Shown in pieces: positions 16,742 through 26,021 of a stretch of DNA of 64,000 bases (position 1 is the first letter of the stretch; each line of letters starts with the position of its first letter). Under the pieces are notes generated by a model. That model saw only the letters and a program-made list of their open reading frames with translations. It ran no database searches and had not been told where the DNA came from. The position numbers and the translations under genes are program-made. The DNA is from Burkholderia gladioli (GTDB lineage Bacteria > Pseudomonadota > Gammaproteobacteria > Burkholderiales > Burkholderiaceae), in the NCBI RefSeq assembly GCF_000959725.1, contig NZ_CP009322.1:2976001-3040000 (forward strand). Reading direction: 5' to 3'.

Positions 16742-17953
16742 TCAACGCAGCGTCACGGGCAGGCTGCGCAGGCCGCGGAAGGAGATGGTGGCGGTGCGCT
16801 CCGCGTCCTGCTCGTGCACCTCGAAATCGGGAAAACGCTCGGCCAGGGCACCGAACACGATCTGCGCCTCGATGCGGGCCAGCACCGCGCCCAGGCAGGT
16901 ATGGATGCCATGGCCGAACGACATCATGCGCGTGCCGGTGCGGCCGATGTCGAGCCGGTCCGGCTCGGCGTATTGGCGCTCGTCGCGGTTGGCGGCGCCG
17001 AGCAGCAGGTGCACGTACTGGCCCTTGGGGATCGTCATGCCGTCCAGCTCGACGTCCTCGCGCGCCTCGCGCCCGGTCACCTGCACCGGCGCATCGAAGC
17101 GCAGCAGCTCGCTGACCAGCGTCGGCGCCAGCGAGGGCTCGGCCACGAAGCGCCGCCATTGCTCGCGCTCGCCCGCCAGCGCGAGCAGGCCGTTGCCGAG
17201 CAGGTGCGTGGTGGTGGCATGGCCCGCCGCGAGCAGCAGGATCAGGTTCGAGATCAGCTCGCCCTCGTCGAGCCGGTCGCCGGCTTCCTCGGCCGCCACC
17301 AGGTCGCTGAGCATGTCGTCCTCGGGCACCGCGCGGCGCGCCGCGATCAGCTCGGCGAAATACTGGCGGAATTCGGCGATGCCGCGCTGCGCCTGCCCGA
17401 CTTCCTCGACCGTCAACGGCCGGCCGCTGATGATGCTGCCGAAGGCCAGCGACCAGGCATGCAGCCGCTCGCGTCCCCCGGTCGGCACGCCGAGCACCAG
17501 CGCGATCGCCATCACCGGCAGCGGCACCGCGAACTCGCCGATGAAATCGGCGCGGCGGCCCGCGCAGGCGTCGAGCAACTGGTGCGTCAGCGCCTCGATG
17601 CGCGGCCGGAACGCGTCGAGCCGGCGCGGCGTGAAGGCCTTCGCGAACAGCTTGCGCAGGCGCGTGTGGTCGGGCGGATCGAGAAACAGCATCTGCTCGC
17701 CGAGCGTCCTGCCGATCTCGCGTTCGACGGGATCGTCGCTTTCGCTCATGCCGAGCCGCGCCGCCGAGAAGGCGGGATTCTCGAGCACCGCGGCCACCTC
17801 GGCATGGCGCGCGACCAGCAGGCTGCCGACATGGGGATCGCGGCAGATCGGCCGCGCATCGCGCAGGCGGCGATACCAGGGATAGGGATCGGCGCGCTGC
17901 GCCGGCTCCATCAACTGGTACATCGAGAACGGGGACACCTCGGAATCGCGCAT
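16742..17953 (-). CDS. Cytochrome P450 (bacterial class I type)
   Basis: A soluble 403-residue P450 monooxygenase. Motifs in order: I-helix LLLAAGHATTTHLLGN with the AGxxTT oxygen-activation motif, K-helix ELLR in LVSELLRFDAPVQ, and the heme-binding loop FGHGIHTCLGAVLAR with axial Cys353. There is no membrane anchor, and no ferredoxin or reductase is encoded nearby, so redox partners must come from elsewhere. The ATG at 17951-17953 has an excellent CAGGAGGCG ribosome site. It lies 67 bp downstream of the TetR-type regulator on the same strand, probably cotranscribed. The substrate is unknown. Confidence 0.93.
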   Translation of the reverse strand: MRDSEVSPFSMYQLMEPAQRADPYPWYRRLRDARPICRDPHVGSLLVARHAEVAAVLENPAFSAARLGMSESDDPVEREIGRTLGEQMLFLDPPDHTRLRKLFAKAFTPRRLDAFRPRIEALTHQLLDACAGRRADFIGEFAVPLPVMAIALVLGVPTGGRERLHAWSLAFGSIISGRPLTVEEVGQAQRGIAEFRQYFAELIAARRAVPEDDMLSDLVAAEEAGDRLDEGELISNLILLLAAGHATTTHLLGNGLLALAGEREQWRRFVAEPSLAPTLVSELLRFDAPVQVTGREAREDVELDGMTIPKGQYVHLLLGAANRDERQYAEPDRLDIGRTGTRMMSFGHGIHTCLGAVLARIEAQIVFGALAERFPDFEVHEQDAERTATISFRGLRSLPVTLR

Positions 17954-18020
17954 CGCGCCTCCTGGATCAAGGGGAACGGGCCGGATCGGCGGATCGGGCC
18001 GGTGAATCGTGAACGGCGCT

Positions 18021-18614
18021 TCAGGCCGCGCCGCCTGGCGATCGCGCGGCCGGAGCGCGCCTCGCATAGGGCTCCAGCATGCGCAGGAAGGCCTCGACCA
18101 TCCACTCGAAACTCTCGTCGCGGCTGACCGGGTTGTTCAGCGCGCCGTTCGTCTCCAGCGAGACGAAGCCGTGCACCAGGCTGCGCAGGCAGCGGAACAC
18201 GTGCACCTGCTGCGGGCCCTCGAAGGCGTAATCGTGCAGCGAGGCCGTCAGCGTCTGCACCAGGCGTTCGACCGCCTCGCGCCGCTCCGGATCCTCGCGG
18301 TCGGTGGTGGCCAGCATGGCCGAGTAGACGCCGGGATTGTTACGCGCGAACTGGCGATAGCCGTTCAGCAGCGCACGGATCGCGGCCGGCCCCGACTTGC
18401 CGGCGGTGAGCCGCGCCACGCCCTGCTCGAGTTCGCGCAGGCCATGCAGCGCGAGCAGGCGGCGCACCGCGCCGAGCCCGTCGACATGCGTGTAGAGCGA
18501 GGGCGGCCGGATGCCGAGCGCGGCGGCCAGTTCGCCGATCGAGAGCGACTCGAGGCCATCACGGTTGGCCAGCGAGACAGCTTCGGTGCGGATGCGGTCG
18601 AGATCGACTTTCAT
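18021..18614 (-). CDS. TetR family transcriptional regulator
   Basis: 197-residue repressor. Residues 3-50 form the TetR DNA-binding region, including IGELAAALGIRPPSLYTHVDG. The C-terminal ligand-binding domain is of the WHG/TetR_C_33 type (YRQFARNNPGVYSAMLAT, then RCLRSLVHGFVSLE). The ATG at 18612-18614 begins MKVDLDRIR. A perfect inverted repeat at 18655-18669, between this gene and the divergent broken transporter gene, is its probable operator, covering both promoters. Together with the P450 it looks like a detoxification or small-molecule modification unit. Confidence 0.9.
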   Translation of the reverse strand: MKVDLDRIRTEAVSLANRDGLESLSIGELAAALGIRPPSLYTHVDGLGAVRRLLALHGLRELEQGVARLTAGKSGPAAIRALLNGYRQFARNNPGVYSAMLATTDREDPERREAVERLVQTLTASLHDYAFEGPQQVHVFRCLRSLVHGFVSLETNGALNNPVSRDESFEWMVEAFLRMLEPYARRAPAARSPGGAA

Positions 18615-18654
18615 GAAGGCGGGAAGGCAGGATCCGAATTGGCTTCGCATTTTG

Positions 18655-18669
18655 CCTAATTCGATTAGG
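18655..18669. promoter_or_regulatory. Probable TetR-family operator
   Basis: CCTAAT (18655-18660), TCG, ATTAGG (18664-18669): a perfect 6-bp inverted repeat about an odd centre, in an AT-richer patch 41 bases upstream of the TetR gene start and 76 bases upstream of the divergent transporter pseudogene start. The size and position are typical of autoregulated TetR repressors. Confidence 0.65.
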
Positions 18670-18744
18670 ATCTGTCAACGCGCGATGCCGGGTTCGATCC
18701 AGGGCGTCCCGTCCCCGGTTTCTCGACTCCTCGACTCGATCCCC

Positions 18745-19145
18745 ATGTTCCATTCCCTGCGCATGCCCAACTACCGACGCTGGGCCGGCGGCGCCCTGGT
18801 GTCGAACATCGGCACCTGGATGCAGCGCACCGCGCAGGACTGGCTGGTGCTGACCGGGCTCAGCCACCACAGCGCCCGCGCGGCCGGCATCGTGATGGCC
18901 CTGCAGTTCGCGCCGCAGATCCTGCTGATCGCGCTGAGCGGCTTCGCCGCCGACCGCCTCGACCGGGGCGCCGGCTGCTGCTCCTCACCCAGGGTCTGCT
19001 CGGCGTGCTCGCGCTGGCGCTGGGCCTGCTCACGCTGGGCGACACGCCGCTGGTCGGCTGGGTGGCGGATCACCTGGCGCCGCGCCGGCCGCTCGGGGTG
19101 GACGCGCTGGGAGTTTGGCGGGCGCGGCTTGCTGGCCGCTGTTGA
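18745..19145 (+). pseudogene. MFS transporter remnant (frameshift plus large internal deletion)
   Basis: The first 73 codons read as an intact MFS N terminus of the EntS/DUF894 sort (MFHSLRMPNYRRWAGGALVS, then IGTWMQRTAQDWLVLTGLS, then PQILLIALSGFAADRLDR). At 18965-18968 a GGGG run has one extra base. Skipping it restores RRLLLLTQGLLGVLALALGL. That frame then jumps after TLGD into TPLVGWVADHLAPRRPLGV, which resembles the helix 10-11 region of such transporters, and stops at 19143-19145. About 300 central residues are therefore missing. The family is usually around 410-430 residues. It was probably once the TetR-controlled efflux partner. Confidence 0.75.
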
Positions 19146-19273
19146 AAGACGGGCCGCGGACGGGTTCGCCGGCCCTGGCGGCAAGGCGGACGACGCGACA
19201 CACGCCGACACGGCGCGCGAAACACGTCAGGCAGCCGGCGCCAGCCTCATCGCCCGCGTCCCGCCGCCCCGCC

Positions 19274-22200
19274 TCAGGCCCCCGCCGCCGGCGGCAGCCC
19301 CGCGCGCCGCGCGCGGCGCCGCTCCGAGCGCAGCCGCAGCCGGTCCATGTAGAGATAGACCACCGGCGTGGTGTAGAGCGTCAGCACCTGCGAGACGATC
19401 AGCCCGCCGGCCAGCGTGATGCCGAGCGGCGCGCGCAGCTCGGCGCCGTCGCCATGGCCGAACACCAGCGGCAGGGTGCCGAACAGCGCGGCCATGGTGG
19501 TCATCAGGATCGGCCGGAAGCGCAGCCGGCAGGCCTCGTGGATCGCCTCGAACGAGGACTTGCCCTCGCGCGCGGCCACCACCGCGTAGTCGATCATCAG
19601 GATCGCGTTCTTCTTGACGATGCCGATCAGCAGGAAGATGCCGATCAACCCGATGATGTCGAACTCGGTGCCCGAGATCAGCAGCGCCAGCAGCGCGCCC
19701 ACGCCAGCCGAAGGCAGGGTCGAGAGGATCGTGATCGGGTGGATGTAGCTCTCGTAGAGGATGCCGAGCACGATGTAGATCGCCGCCAGCGCCGCGATGA
19801 TCAGCAGCAGCTGGTCGCGCAGCGCCTTCTCGAACTCCTCGGCGGTGCCCGAGAAACCGGCGTTGATGCTGGCCGGCACGCCGATCTCCCGCATGGTCTG
19901 GTAGATCACCGTGCGCGCGTCGGACAAGGCCTTGCCGGGCGGCAGGTTGAAGGAGATCGTCACGGCCACGAAGGGGCCTTCGTGGTTGATCGCGATCGGC
20001 GTGGTGCCGGGCCCGAAGCTGGCGATCGCCGAGAGCGGGATCATGGTCGACTTCGAGGTGGACACCGCCTCGCCCGAGGAGGTGCCGGCCTTGCCGGTGG
20101 CCGCGATCGAATTGAGCGCCGCGTTGCGCGCCGAATCGGTGGAAACCGCCTGCGCCGTACTCGCGCTCGACTTGGCACCGCCCGCGCCGCCCCCGCCAGC
20201 CACGAAGGTGCCGGCCGCGGCATTGGTCTGCGCCACGCCGCTGGCGCTACCGCCGGTGGTGCTGATCCACACCTGCTTGAGCATCTCCGGGTCCTGCCAG
20301 TATTTCGGCGCCAGCTCCATCACCACGTGGTACTGGTTCAGCGGGTTGTAGATGGTCGAGACCTGGCGCTGCCCGAAGGCGTCGTACAGCGTGTTGTCGA
20401 TCTGCAGCGGCGTGATGCCCAGGCGCGCGGCGGTGGCACGGTCGATATGGACCATCGCCTCCAGGCCGCCCTGCTGCTGGTCGGAGTTGACGTCGGTGAG
20501 CTGCGGCTTCTTCTTGAGCGCCGCGGCCAGCTTGTCGCCCCACTTGTAGAGTTCCTCGGGCGAGTCGCCGTACAGCGAGAACTGGTATTGCGCGTTGGTC
20601 TGCCGCCCGCCGCCCCCGCCCAGGTCCTGCGCGGCCTGCAGGAAGGTCTGCGCACCCGACACGCGTTCGAGCTGCGGGCGCAGGTGCTCGATGATCTGGT
20701 CGGCGCTGAGCTTGCGGTCCTGCTTGTCCTTCAGCGTCACGAACATGAAGCCGGCATTGGTGGTGCGCCCGCCGCGAAAGCCCGCGATGCTCAGCACGTT
20801 CGGGTCCGACTGGATGATCTTCATCATCTCAGCGAACTTGAGCTGCATGGCCTGGAACGAGGTGGACTGGTCCACCTGGATGCCGCCGATCAGCACGCCG
20901 GTGTCCTGCTGCGGGAAGAAGCCCTTGGGCACCACCACGAACAGCGCCATGTTGAGCCCCACCGTCGCGATCAGCGACAGCAGCGTGATGCGCCGGTGCC
21001 GCAGTGCCCACTGCAAGGTGCGGTCGTAGCCGGATTGCAGGCGCTCGAAGCCGCGCTCCAGCCAGCGCGACAGGCGCCCTTCCTTTCGATGGCTGCCGGC
21101 CTCGGGCAGCAGGCGCGCGCACATCATCGGCGTGAGCGTGAGCGAGACCACCAGCGACACGGCGATCGCCAGCGACAGCGTCATCGCGAACTCGCGGAAC
21201 AGCCGCCCGATCAGCCCCGTCATCAGCAGGATCGGCAGGAACACGGCGATCAGCGAGAGGCTGATCGACACCACCGTGAAGCCCACCTCGCGCGCGCCGT
21301 CGAGCGCGGCCTGCATGCGCGGCTTGCCGTTCTCGATATGGCGCATGATGTTCTCCAGCACCACCACCGCGTCGTCGACCACGAAGCCGGTGGCCACGAT
21401 CAGCGCCATCAGCGAGAGGTTGTCGATCGAGAAGCCCAGCACGTACATCGCGCCGAAAGTGCCGATGATCGAGACCGGCACCGCGGCGGTCGGGATCAGC
21501 GTGGCGCGCCAGTTGCGCAGGAACACGAACACCACCATCACCACCAGCGCGACCGCCACCACCAGCGTGTGCTCGGTATCGGCCAGCGAGGAGCGGATCG
21601 TCACCGAGCGGTCCAGCACCGAGCCGAGGTCGACGTCGGGCGGCAGCGCGGCGGACAGCCTGGGCAGCGCGGCCTTGACGCGGTCGACCGCGTCGATGAT
21701 GTTGGCGCCCGGCGAACGATAGAGGATCACCAGCACGGCGCGCTTGCCGTTGGCCAGGCCCAGGTTGCGCAGGTCCTCGACCGAGTCGATCACGCTGCCC
21801 ACGTCGGTGAGCCGCACCGCCGCGTTGTTGCGGTAGGCCACCACCAGGTCGCGATACTGCGAGGCCTGCGAGGCCTGGTCGTTGGTGTAGAGCTGGTAGC
21901 GGTTCGGCCCGACCTCGATCATGCCCTTCGGGCTGTTGGCGTTGGCCGAGGCGAGCGCCGCGCGCACGTCCTCCAGGCCGATGCCGTAATGGAACAGCGC
22001 ATGCGGCTCGAGCTCGACGCGCACCGCGGGGCTTGCCGCGCCGAACACGTCCACCTCGCCGATCCCCTCGATCTGCGAAAGCGCCTGCTGCAGCACGGTG
22101 GAGGCCGCGTCGTAGACGCGCGAGGGCGGCGCGGTGTCCGAGGTGACCGACAGCACCATGATCGGGGTGTCGGCCAGGTTGACCTTCTGGAAGGTGGGAT

Positions 22201-22576
22201 TGCTCTTGAGGCTGGCGGGCAGGTCGGCGCGCGCCGCGTTGATGGCTGCCTGCACGTCGCGCGCGGCGCCGTTCAGGTCGCGTTCGAGCACGAACTGCAG
22301 GCTGATCAGCGCATTGCCGAGCGAGCTGGTCGAGGTCATCTGGGTGACCCCGGCGATCGAGCCCAGGTGCCGCTCCAGCGGGCTGGTCACGCTGGTGGAG
22401 ACGGTGGCCGGGCTCGCGCCGGGCAGGTTGGCGAACACCGAGATGGTCGGGAAGTCGACGCGCGGCAGCGGCGAGACCGGCAGCTTGACGAAGGCGAACA
22501 GGCCCGACAGCGCGATGCCGAGCGCGAGCAGGGTGGTGGCGACCGGCCGGCGGATGAAGAAGCGCGAAAAGTTCAT
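19274..22576 (-). CDS. RND multidrug efflux permease, MdtC type
   Basis: Inner-membrane proton-driven efflux pump subunit of 1100 residues. It begins MNFSRFFIRRPVATTLLALG and PLPRVDFPTISVFANLPGA, the MdtB/MdtC signature. It has 12 helices with the two large periplasmic porter loops, the GFVVDDAVVVLENIMRH proton-relay helix and the LGILYESYIHPITILSTLPSA repeat. It is longer than E. coli MdtC by roughly 75 residues, partly because of a Gly/Ala/Ser/Thr-rich insert (GGSASGVAQTNAAAG to GEAVSTSKS, about residues 757-836) in the second porter loop. No membrane-fusion protein, MdtB partner or outer-membrane factor is encoded beside it, so it looks orphaned. Its ATG overlaps the stop of an upstream short frame (ATGA), the usual joint of mdtB-mdtC. 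Confidence 0.92.
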   Translation of the reverse strand: MNFSRFFIRRPVATTLLALGIALSGLFAFVKLPVSPLPRVDFPTISVFANLPGASPATVSTSVTSPLERHLGSIAGVTQMTSTSSLGNALISLQFVLERDLNGAARDVQAAINAARADLPASLKSNPTFQKVNLADTPIMVLSVTSDTAPPSRVYDAASTVLQQALSQIEGIGEVDVFGAASPAVRVELEPHALFHYGIGLEDVRAALASANANSPKGMIEVGPNRYQLYTNDQASQASQYRDLVVAYRNNAAVRLTDVGSVIDSVEDLRNLGLANGKRAVLVILYRSPGANIIDAVDRVKAALPRLSAALPPDVDLGSVLDRSVTIRSSLADTEHTLVVAVALVVMVVFVFLRNWRATLIPTAAVPVSIIGTFGAMYVLGFSIDNLSLMALIVATGFVVDDAVVVLENIMRHIENGKPRMQAALDGAREVGFTVVSISLSLIAVFLPILLMTGLIGRLFREFAMTLSLAIAVSLVVSLTLTPMMCARLLPEAGSHRKEGRLSRWLERGFERLQSGYDRTLQWALRHRRITLLSLIATVGLNMALFVVVPKGFFPQQDTGVLIGGIQVDQSTSFQAMQLKFAEMMKIIQSDPNVLSIAGFRGGRTTNAGFMFVTLKDKQDRKLSADQIIEHLRPQLERVSGAQTFLQAAQDLGGGGGRQTNAQYQFSLYGDSPEELYKWGDKLAAALKKKPQLTDVNSDQQQGGLEAMVHIDRATAARLGITPLQIDNTLYDAFGQRQVSTIYNPLNQYHVVMELAPKYWQDPEMLKQVWISTTGGSASGVAQTNAAAGTFVAGGGGAGGAKSSASTAQAVSTDSARNAALNSIAATGKAGTSSGEAVSTSKSTMIPLSAIASFGPGTTPIAINHEGPFVAVTISFNLPPGKALSDARTVIYQTMREIGVPASINAGFSGTAEEFEKALRDQLLLIIAALAAIYIVLGILYESYIHPITILSTLPSAGVGALLALLISGTEFDIIGLIGIFLLIGIVKKNAILMIDYAVVAAREGKSSFEAIHEACRLRFRPILMTTMAALFGTLPLVFGHGDGAELRAPLGITLAGGLIVSQVLTLYTTPVVYLYMDRLRLRSERRRARRAGLPPAAGA

Positions 22577-22884
22577 GCGGGCCTGGATTCAGCGCGGCGC
22601 GCGCGGCGGCAAGCGGTTCGACAGGCGGGATGCGCGACGGCGGCGACGCGCTCGGGCGCCCGCAGGACGCGGCCGGCCACGGCGGCACGACGCGCGACTT
22701 CCGGCAAGGCACGGCCGATCGCGAAGGCAGCGCAGGCGGCCGCGCGCATGGCCCCGGCGGCCCTCTGGCCGGTCGCGGCCACGATCAGGCGCGACCGGCG
22801 CCGGCCATACATGGCGAGCGGATGCGAGCCGCCCACCGGGAAATGTCGTCTGTGCATGATTCGCCGCGTCTTGTCGTTTCGCAT
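22573..22884 (-). pseudogene. Short open frame overlapping the RND permease start; possible 3' remnant of a lost upstream gene
   Basis: A 103-codon Ala/Arg-rich frame whose stop overlaps the permease start codon (ATGA at 22573-22576). It shows no recognisable RND or fusion-protein domain. The overlap is what one expects between adjacent mdt operon genes, so the end of this frame may be the tail of a deleted mdtB. It may also be chance in GC-rich DNA. The rest of the stretch up to the dld stop (22885-23224) shows no gene that I can support. Confidence 0.3.
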
Positions 22885-23224
22885 ACCGGCGGCCGGCTTC
22901 GCATGCGCGCGCCCGGCAACCGTTGCCTCTCGGATGGATCGTGATGCGCGCGGTCACCCACCGCTGGCGCATCCGGCCGCTCGCGCGCCGCCGGCCCGCC
23001 GACGGCGCCGGCGGTTCGCGCGGCGCTGGCCTCGCGACGCGCCTGCCGGCGGATCGGGCGTTCGACAGCCGGGCCGCGGAAAGATTCCGGCGGCGCGCGA
23101 TCCGGTCGGCACGCTGGGAACGGCGGCCGGGTCGGCCACGTCGCCCGCTATTGTAATGATCTGGCGGCGACGGGTTGGTGAATCGACAGGTGTCTTGCAG
23201 CGTCTTGCAAGCTCTTTTGTTTTG

Positions 23225-24985
23225 TTACGGCAGCGCCGCCTCGTGGCGCGCCTCGGGCTCGCGATAATTGGCGAATTTCGACATCTGGCCGATCCCCGGA
23301 TTGAAACAATTGCAGGGGTCCAGCTCGCGATAGAACTCGGCCAGCGCCGGCTTGGCGCGATACAGGTGGCCGACGTTGTGCTCGGCCGGATATTCGGCGC
23401 CGCGCGCGTCGAGCAGGCTCCACATGCGATGCTCCAGATCGAGGCAGTCGCGGCCCTTGCGAACGATGTAGTCCTGATGGAATACATGGCAGAGGAAATG
23501 GCCGTAGTAGAGCTTGATCGAGATATCGTCGTCGATCTCCCTGGGCAGCGTCTCGACCCAGTCGCGATCGTTGCGGCGCAGCGCGATGTCGAGCGCGACG
23601 ATGTCCTCCACTTCCTTCGCATGAATCGCGCGATAGCGGACCGCCGCGCCGGCCGCCGCGAAACGGTGCAGGAAGGCCTTGGCGCCCTCTTGCTCGGTGC
23701 ATTCGAAGAACTCGCCGCCGGCCTTGGCGAAATAGGCGCCCAGACGCTCGCGCGCGGCGTCCACGCTGCCCGCCGGCACCTTCAGCATCAGGTGGTGCTC
23801 GAAGCGCTCGCGATAGGCCTTCATGCGCGCCGGCAGGTGGCTCGGGAACAGGCGGCTGGCCGCCTGCAGCAGGCGATCGCTCAGATGCGCGGGCAGCAAG
23901 CGCAGCCGAGCGGCGATCGCGTCGAAGCGGCTCTTCAGGCCGAACAGCGCCGGCAGGCGCGAGGTGCCCAGATAGTGGATCGCGAGGAAGGTGTCCTTGC
24001 CGTAGGTTTCGGCGATGTCGAAGGCGTCGCGATGCAGGTACTCGCCCGAGATCGGCAGTTGCGGCAGCTCGCGCAGCGCAATGCGGCGGATCTCGCTCAG
24101 CTCGGCGGGATCGTTGGTGCCGATATAGAACACCTTCGCGCCCTGCTCGACGGGGAAGGTGTCGAGCCGCACCGCGAACACCATCAGCTTGCCGGCCGAG
24201 CCGGAAGCCTCGTGCAGCCGGCGCGGATCGGCGTTGTAGCGGGCCGGCGTATCGGCGTCGATCTCGCGCACTTCCTCGGCGTAATGATGGTCGGAGGCGG
24301 CGCCCGCGTCGTGGCGGATCTCGGCCTCGCTGAAATCGCGGCGCTCGATGCGGTCGAGCACCGTGAGCGGATCGGTGCCCAGCTCGATGCCGAGATGGTT
24401 CACCAGCTGCAGCCGGCCGCCCGCATCGACGCGCGCGAACACCGCCATCTCCGTGTAGGCGGGGCCGCGCTGCACCAGCGCGCCGCCCGAGTTGTTGCAG
24501 ACGCCGCCGAACACCGAGGCGCCGATGCAACTGGAGCCGATCACCGAATGCGGCTCGCGGCCCAGCGGCTTGAGCGTCTGCTCGAGCTGGTCGAGCGTCG
24601 CGCCGGGCAGGCAGACCACCTGGCGGCCCTCGTCGATCAGGTGCACCGTCTTCATGCGCGTGGTGCTGACGATCACGATATCGCGATCGTAATCGTCGCC
24701 GTCGGGCGTCGAGCCCCCGGTCAGCCCCGTGTTCGAGGCCTGGGTGATGACGATCACGCCGGCCGCCACGCAGGCCTCCAGCACCTTCCACTGCTCGACC
24801 AGCGAGCCGGGCCGCACCACCGCCAGCGCGCGTCCCGAGCCGAAGCGGTAGCCGGTGCGATAGCGGCGCGTGGCGGCCTCGCCGGTCAGCACCTGGCCGC
24901 CGCCGACGATGCCGCGCAGCGCCGCCAGCAGCGTCTCGCCGCCTGGCTTGCGCAGGTCCGAACCGGTTACGGGTGCTGCCGTCAT
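23225..24985 (-). CDS. dld: Quinone-dependent D-lactate dehydrogenase
   Basis: FAD enzyme oxidising D-lactate to pyruvate and passing electrons to membrane quinone. Its 586 residues match the E. coli Dld plan closely: FAD-binding VITQASNTGLTGGSTPDG and SVIGSSCIGASVFGGVCNNS, VQRGPAYTEM, DTPARYNADPRRL, the membrane-binding basic segment around SRLFPSHLPARMKAYRERFEHH, KAFLHRFAAAGAAVRYRAIH and the C-terminal AEHNVGHLY and NPGIGQMSK. The start ATG is at 24983-24985. A LysR-type gene is divergent, 115 bp away, and probably regulates it. Nothing suggests inactivation. Confidence 0.97.
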   Translation of the reverse strand: MTAAPVTGSDLRKPGGETLLAALRGIVGGGQVLTGEAATRRYRTGYRFGSGRALAVVRPGSLVEQWKVLEACVAAGVIVITQASNTGLTGGSTPDGDDYDRDIVIVSTTRMKTVHLIDEGRQVVCLPGATLDQLEQTLKPLGREPHSVIGSSCIGASVFGGVCNNSGGALVQRGPAYTEMAVFARVDAGGRLQLVNHLGIELGTDPLTVLDRIERRDFSEAEIRHDAGAASDHHYAEEVREIDADTPARYNADPRRLHEASGSAGKLMVFAVRLDTFPVEQGAKVFYIGTNDPAELSEIRRIALRELPQLPISGEYLHRDAFDIAETYGKDTFLAIHYLGTSRLPALFGLKSRFDAIAARLRLLPAHLSDRLLQAASRLFPSHLPARMKAYRERFEHHLMLKVPAGSVDAARERLGAYFAKAGGEFFECTEQEGAKAFLHRFAAAGAAVRYRAIHAKEVEDIVALDIALRRNDRDWVETLPREIDDDISIKLYYGHFLCHVFHQDYIVRKGRDCLDLEHRMWSLLDARGAEYPAEHNVGHLYRAKPALAEFYRELDPCNCFNPGIGQMSKFANYREPEARHEAALP

Positions 24986-25100
24986 GATGTTCTCCGTGTC
25001 TGGGAGGCCGTGCGATGCGCCTGGCCGATGAAGGAAAGCTTAGAATCGCCTCCATCATTAGTCCAATATCTCGATAACGCGATTTGGAGACGAAATCGAT

Positions 25101-26012
25101 ATGGAATTCCGCCAGCTCCGCTACTTCCTGGCTGTCGCCGAGCACCTGCATTTCACCGAGGCGGCGGCCTCGCTCGGCATCGCGCAGCCGCCGCTGAGCC
25201 AGCAGATCCTCAAGCTCGAGCGCGAGATCGGCACGCGCCTGTTCGTGCGCCATCCACGCCGCGTCGAGCTGACCGAGGCCGGGCGCCTGCTGCACGAGCG
25301 CGCGCGGCGCATCGTCGAGGATGCCGAGCGCGCGCTGGTGGAGACGCGCAACGCCGGGCGCGGCGAGACCGGGCGGCTGTCGCTCGGCTTCGCCGGCTCA
25401 ACGGTGTTCCATCCGGCGATCGCGCTGACCATGCAGCGCTTTCGCCACGCCTACCCGCGCGTGCAGGTGGCCTGCGAGGAGAGCAATAGCGTGGCGCTGC
25501 TGGAGAAGGTGGCGGCGGGCCGGATCGACGCCGCGATGGTGCGCATGCCGCTGCAATGCGGCGAGCTGATCGTCGAGCCGCTGGCCGACGAGGAGATGAT
25601 CGCGGTGCTGCCGAACGGACACCGGCTGGGGCGCCGCAAGCGCGTCGCGCTGGCCGACCTGGCCGCCGATCCGCTGATCATCTTTCCGCGCGGGATCGGC
25701 CCGAATCTCTACGACTCGATCCTCGGCGCCTGCCATGCCGCGGGATTCTCGCCGGCGATCAGCATGGAATCGCCGCAGATCTCCTCGGCCGGCAATCTCG
25801 TGTCGGCGGGCTTCGGGGTGGCGGTGGTGCCGGCCTCGATGCGGCAGGTGCAGGTGGACGGCGTGAGCTTCCACGAGCTGCAGGGGCGGCCGCTGGCCAC
25901 CGGCATCGCGCTGATCCATCGGCCGCGCGAGGCCTCGCCGACGGTGCGCAATTTCGTGAAGATATTGCGGCGCTATCGGCTTGCCGCGCGCGACGCCGCG
26001 GACGAGGCATGA
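25101..26012 (+). CDS. LysR family transcriptional regulator, divergent from dld
   Basis: 303-residue LysR regulator. The helix-turn-helix is in residues 1-60 (MEFRQLRYFLAVAEHLHFTE, GIAQPPLSQQILKLEREIG), and the effector domain is of the BenM/CatM-like subgroup (GFAGSTVFHPAIALTMQRFR, IISMESPQISS-like middle, SAGFGVAVVPASM). The 24986-25100 spacer is AT-richer (ATCATTAGTCCAATATCTCG) and should hold both promoters and the regulator site. Control of dld is inferred from the divergent arrangement. Confidence 0.92.
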   Translation: MEFRQLRYFLAVAEHLHFTEAAASLGIAQPPLSQQILKLEREIGTRLFVRHPRRVELTEAGRLLHERARRIVEDAERALVETRNAGRGETGRLSLGFAGSTVFHPAIALTMQRFRHAYPRVQVACEESNSVALLEKVAAGRIDAAMVRMPLQCGELIVEPLADEEMIAVLPNGHRLGRRKRVALADLAADPLIIFPRGIGPNLYDSILGACHAAGFSPAISMESPQISSAGNLVSAGFGVAVVPASMRQVQVDGVSFHELQGRPLATGIALIHRPREASPTVRNFVKILRRYRLAARDAADEA

Positions 26013-26021
26013 GGACCCGGC

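Noticed and set aside
18961..18970. Programmed frameshift in the MFS gene
   Set aside because: Even with the shift corrected, about 300 residues are missing, so this is decay and not recoding.
19115..25489. Very long open frame (about 2100 codons) on the plus strand
   Set aside because: It lies antisense to the intact RND permease and dld genes. The protein is His/Arg/Asp-rich nonsense typical of the complementary frame of GC-rich genes, with no domain.
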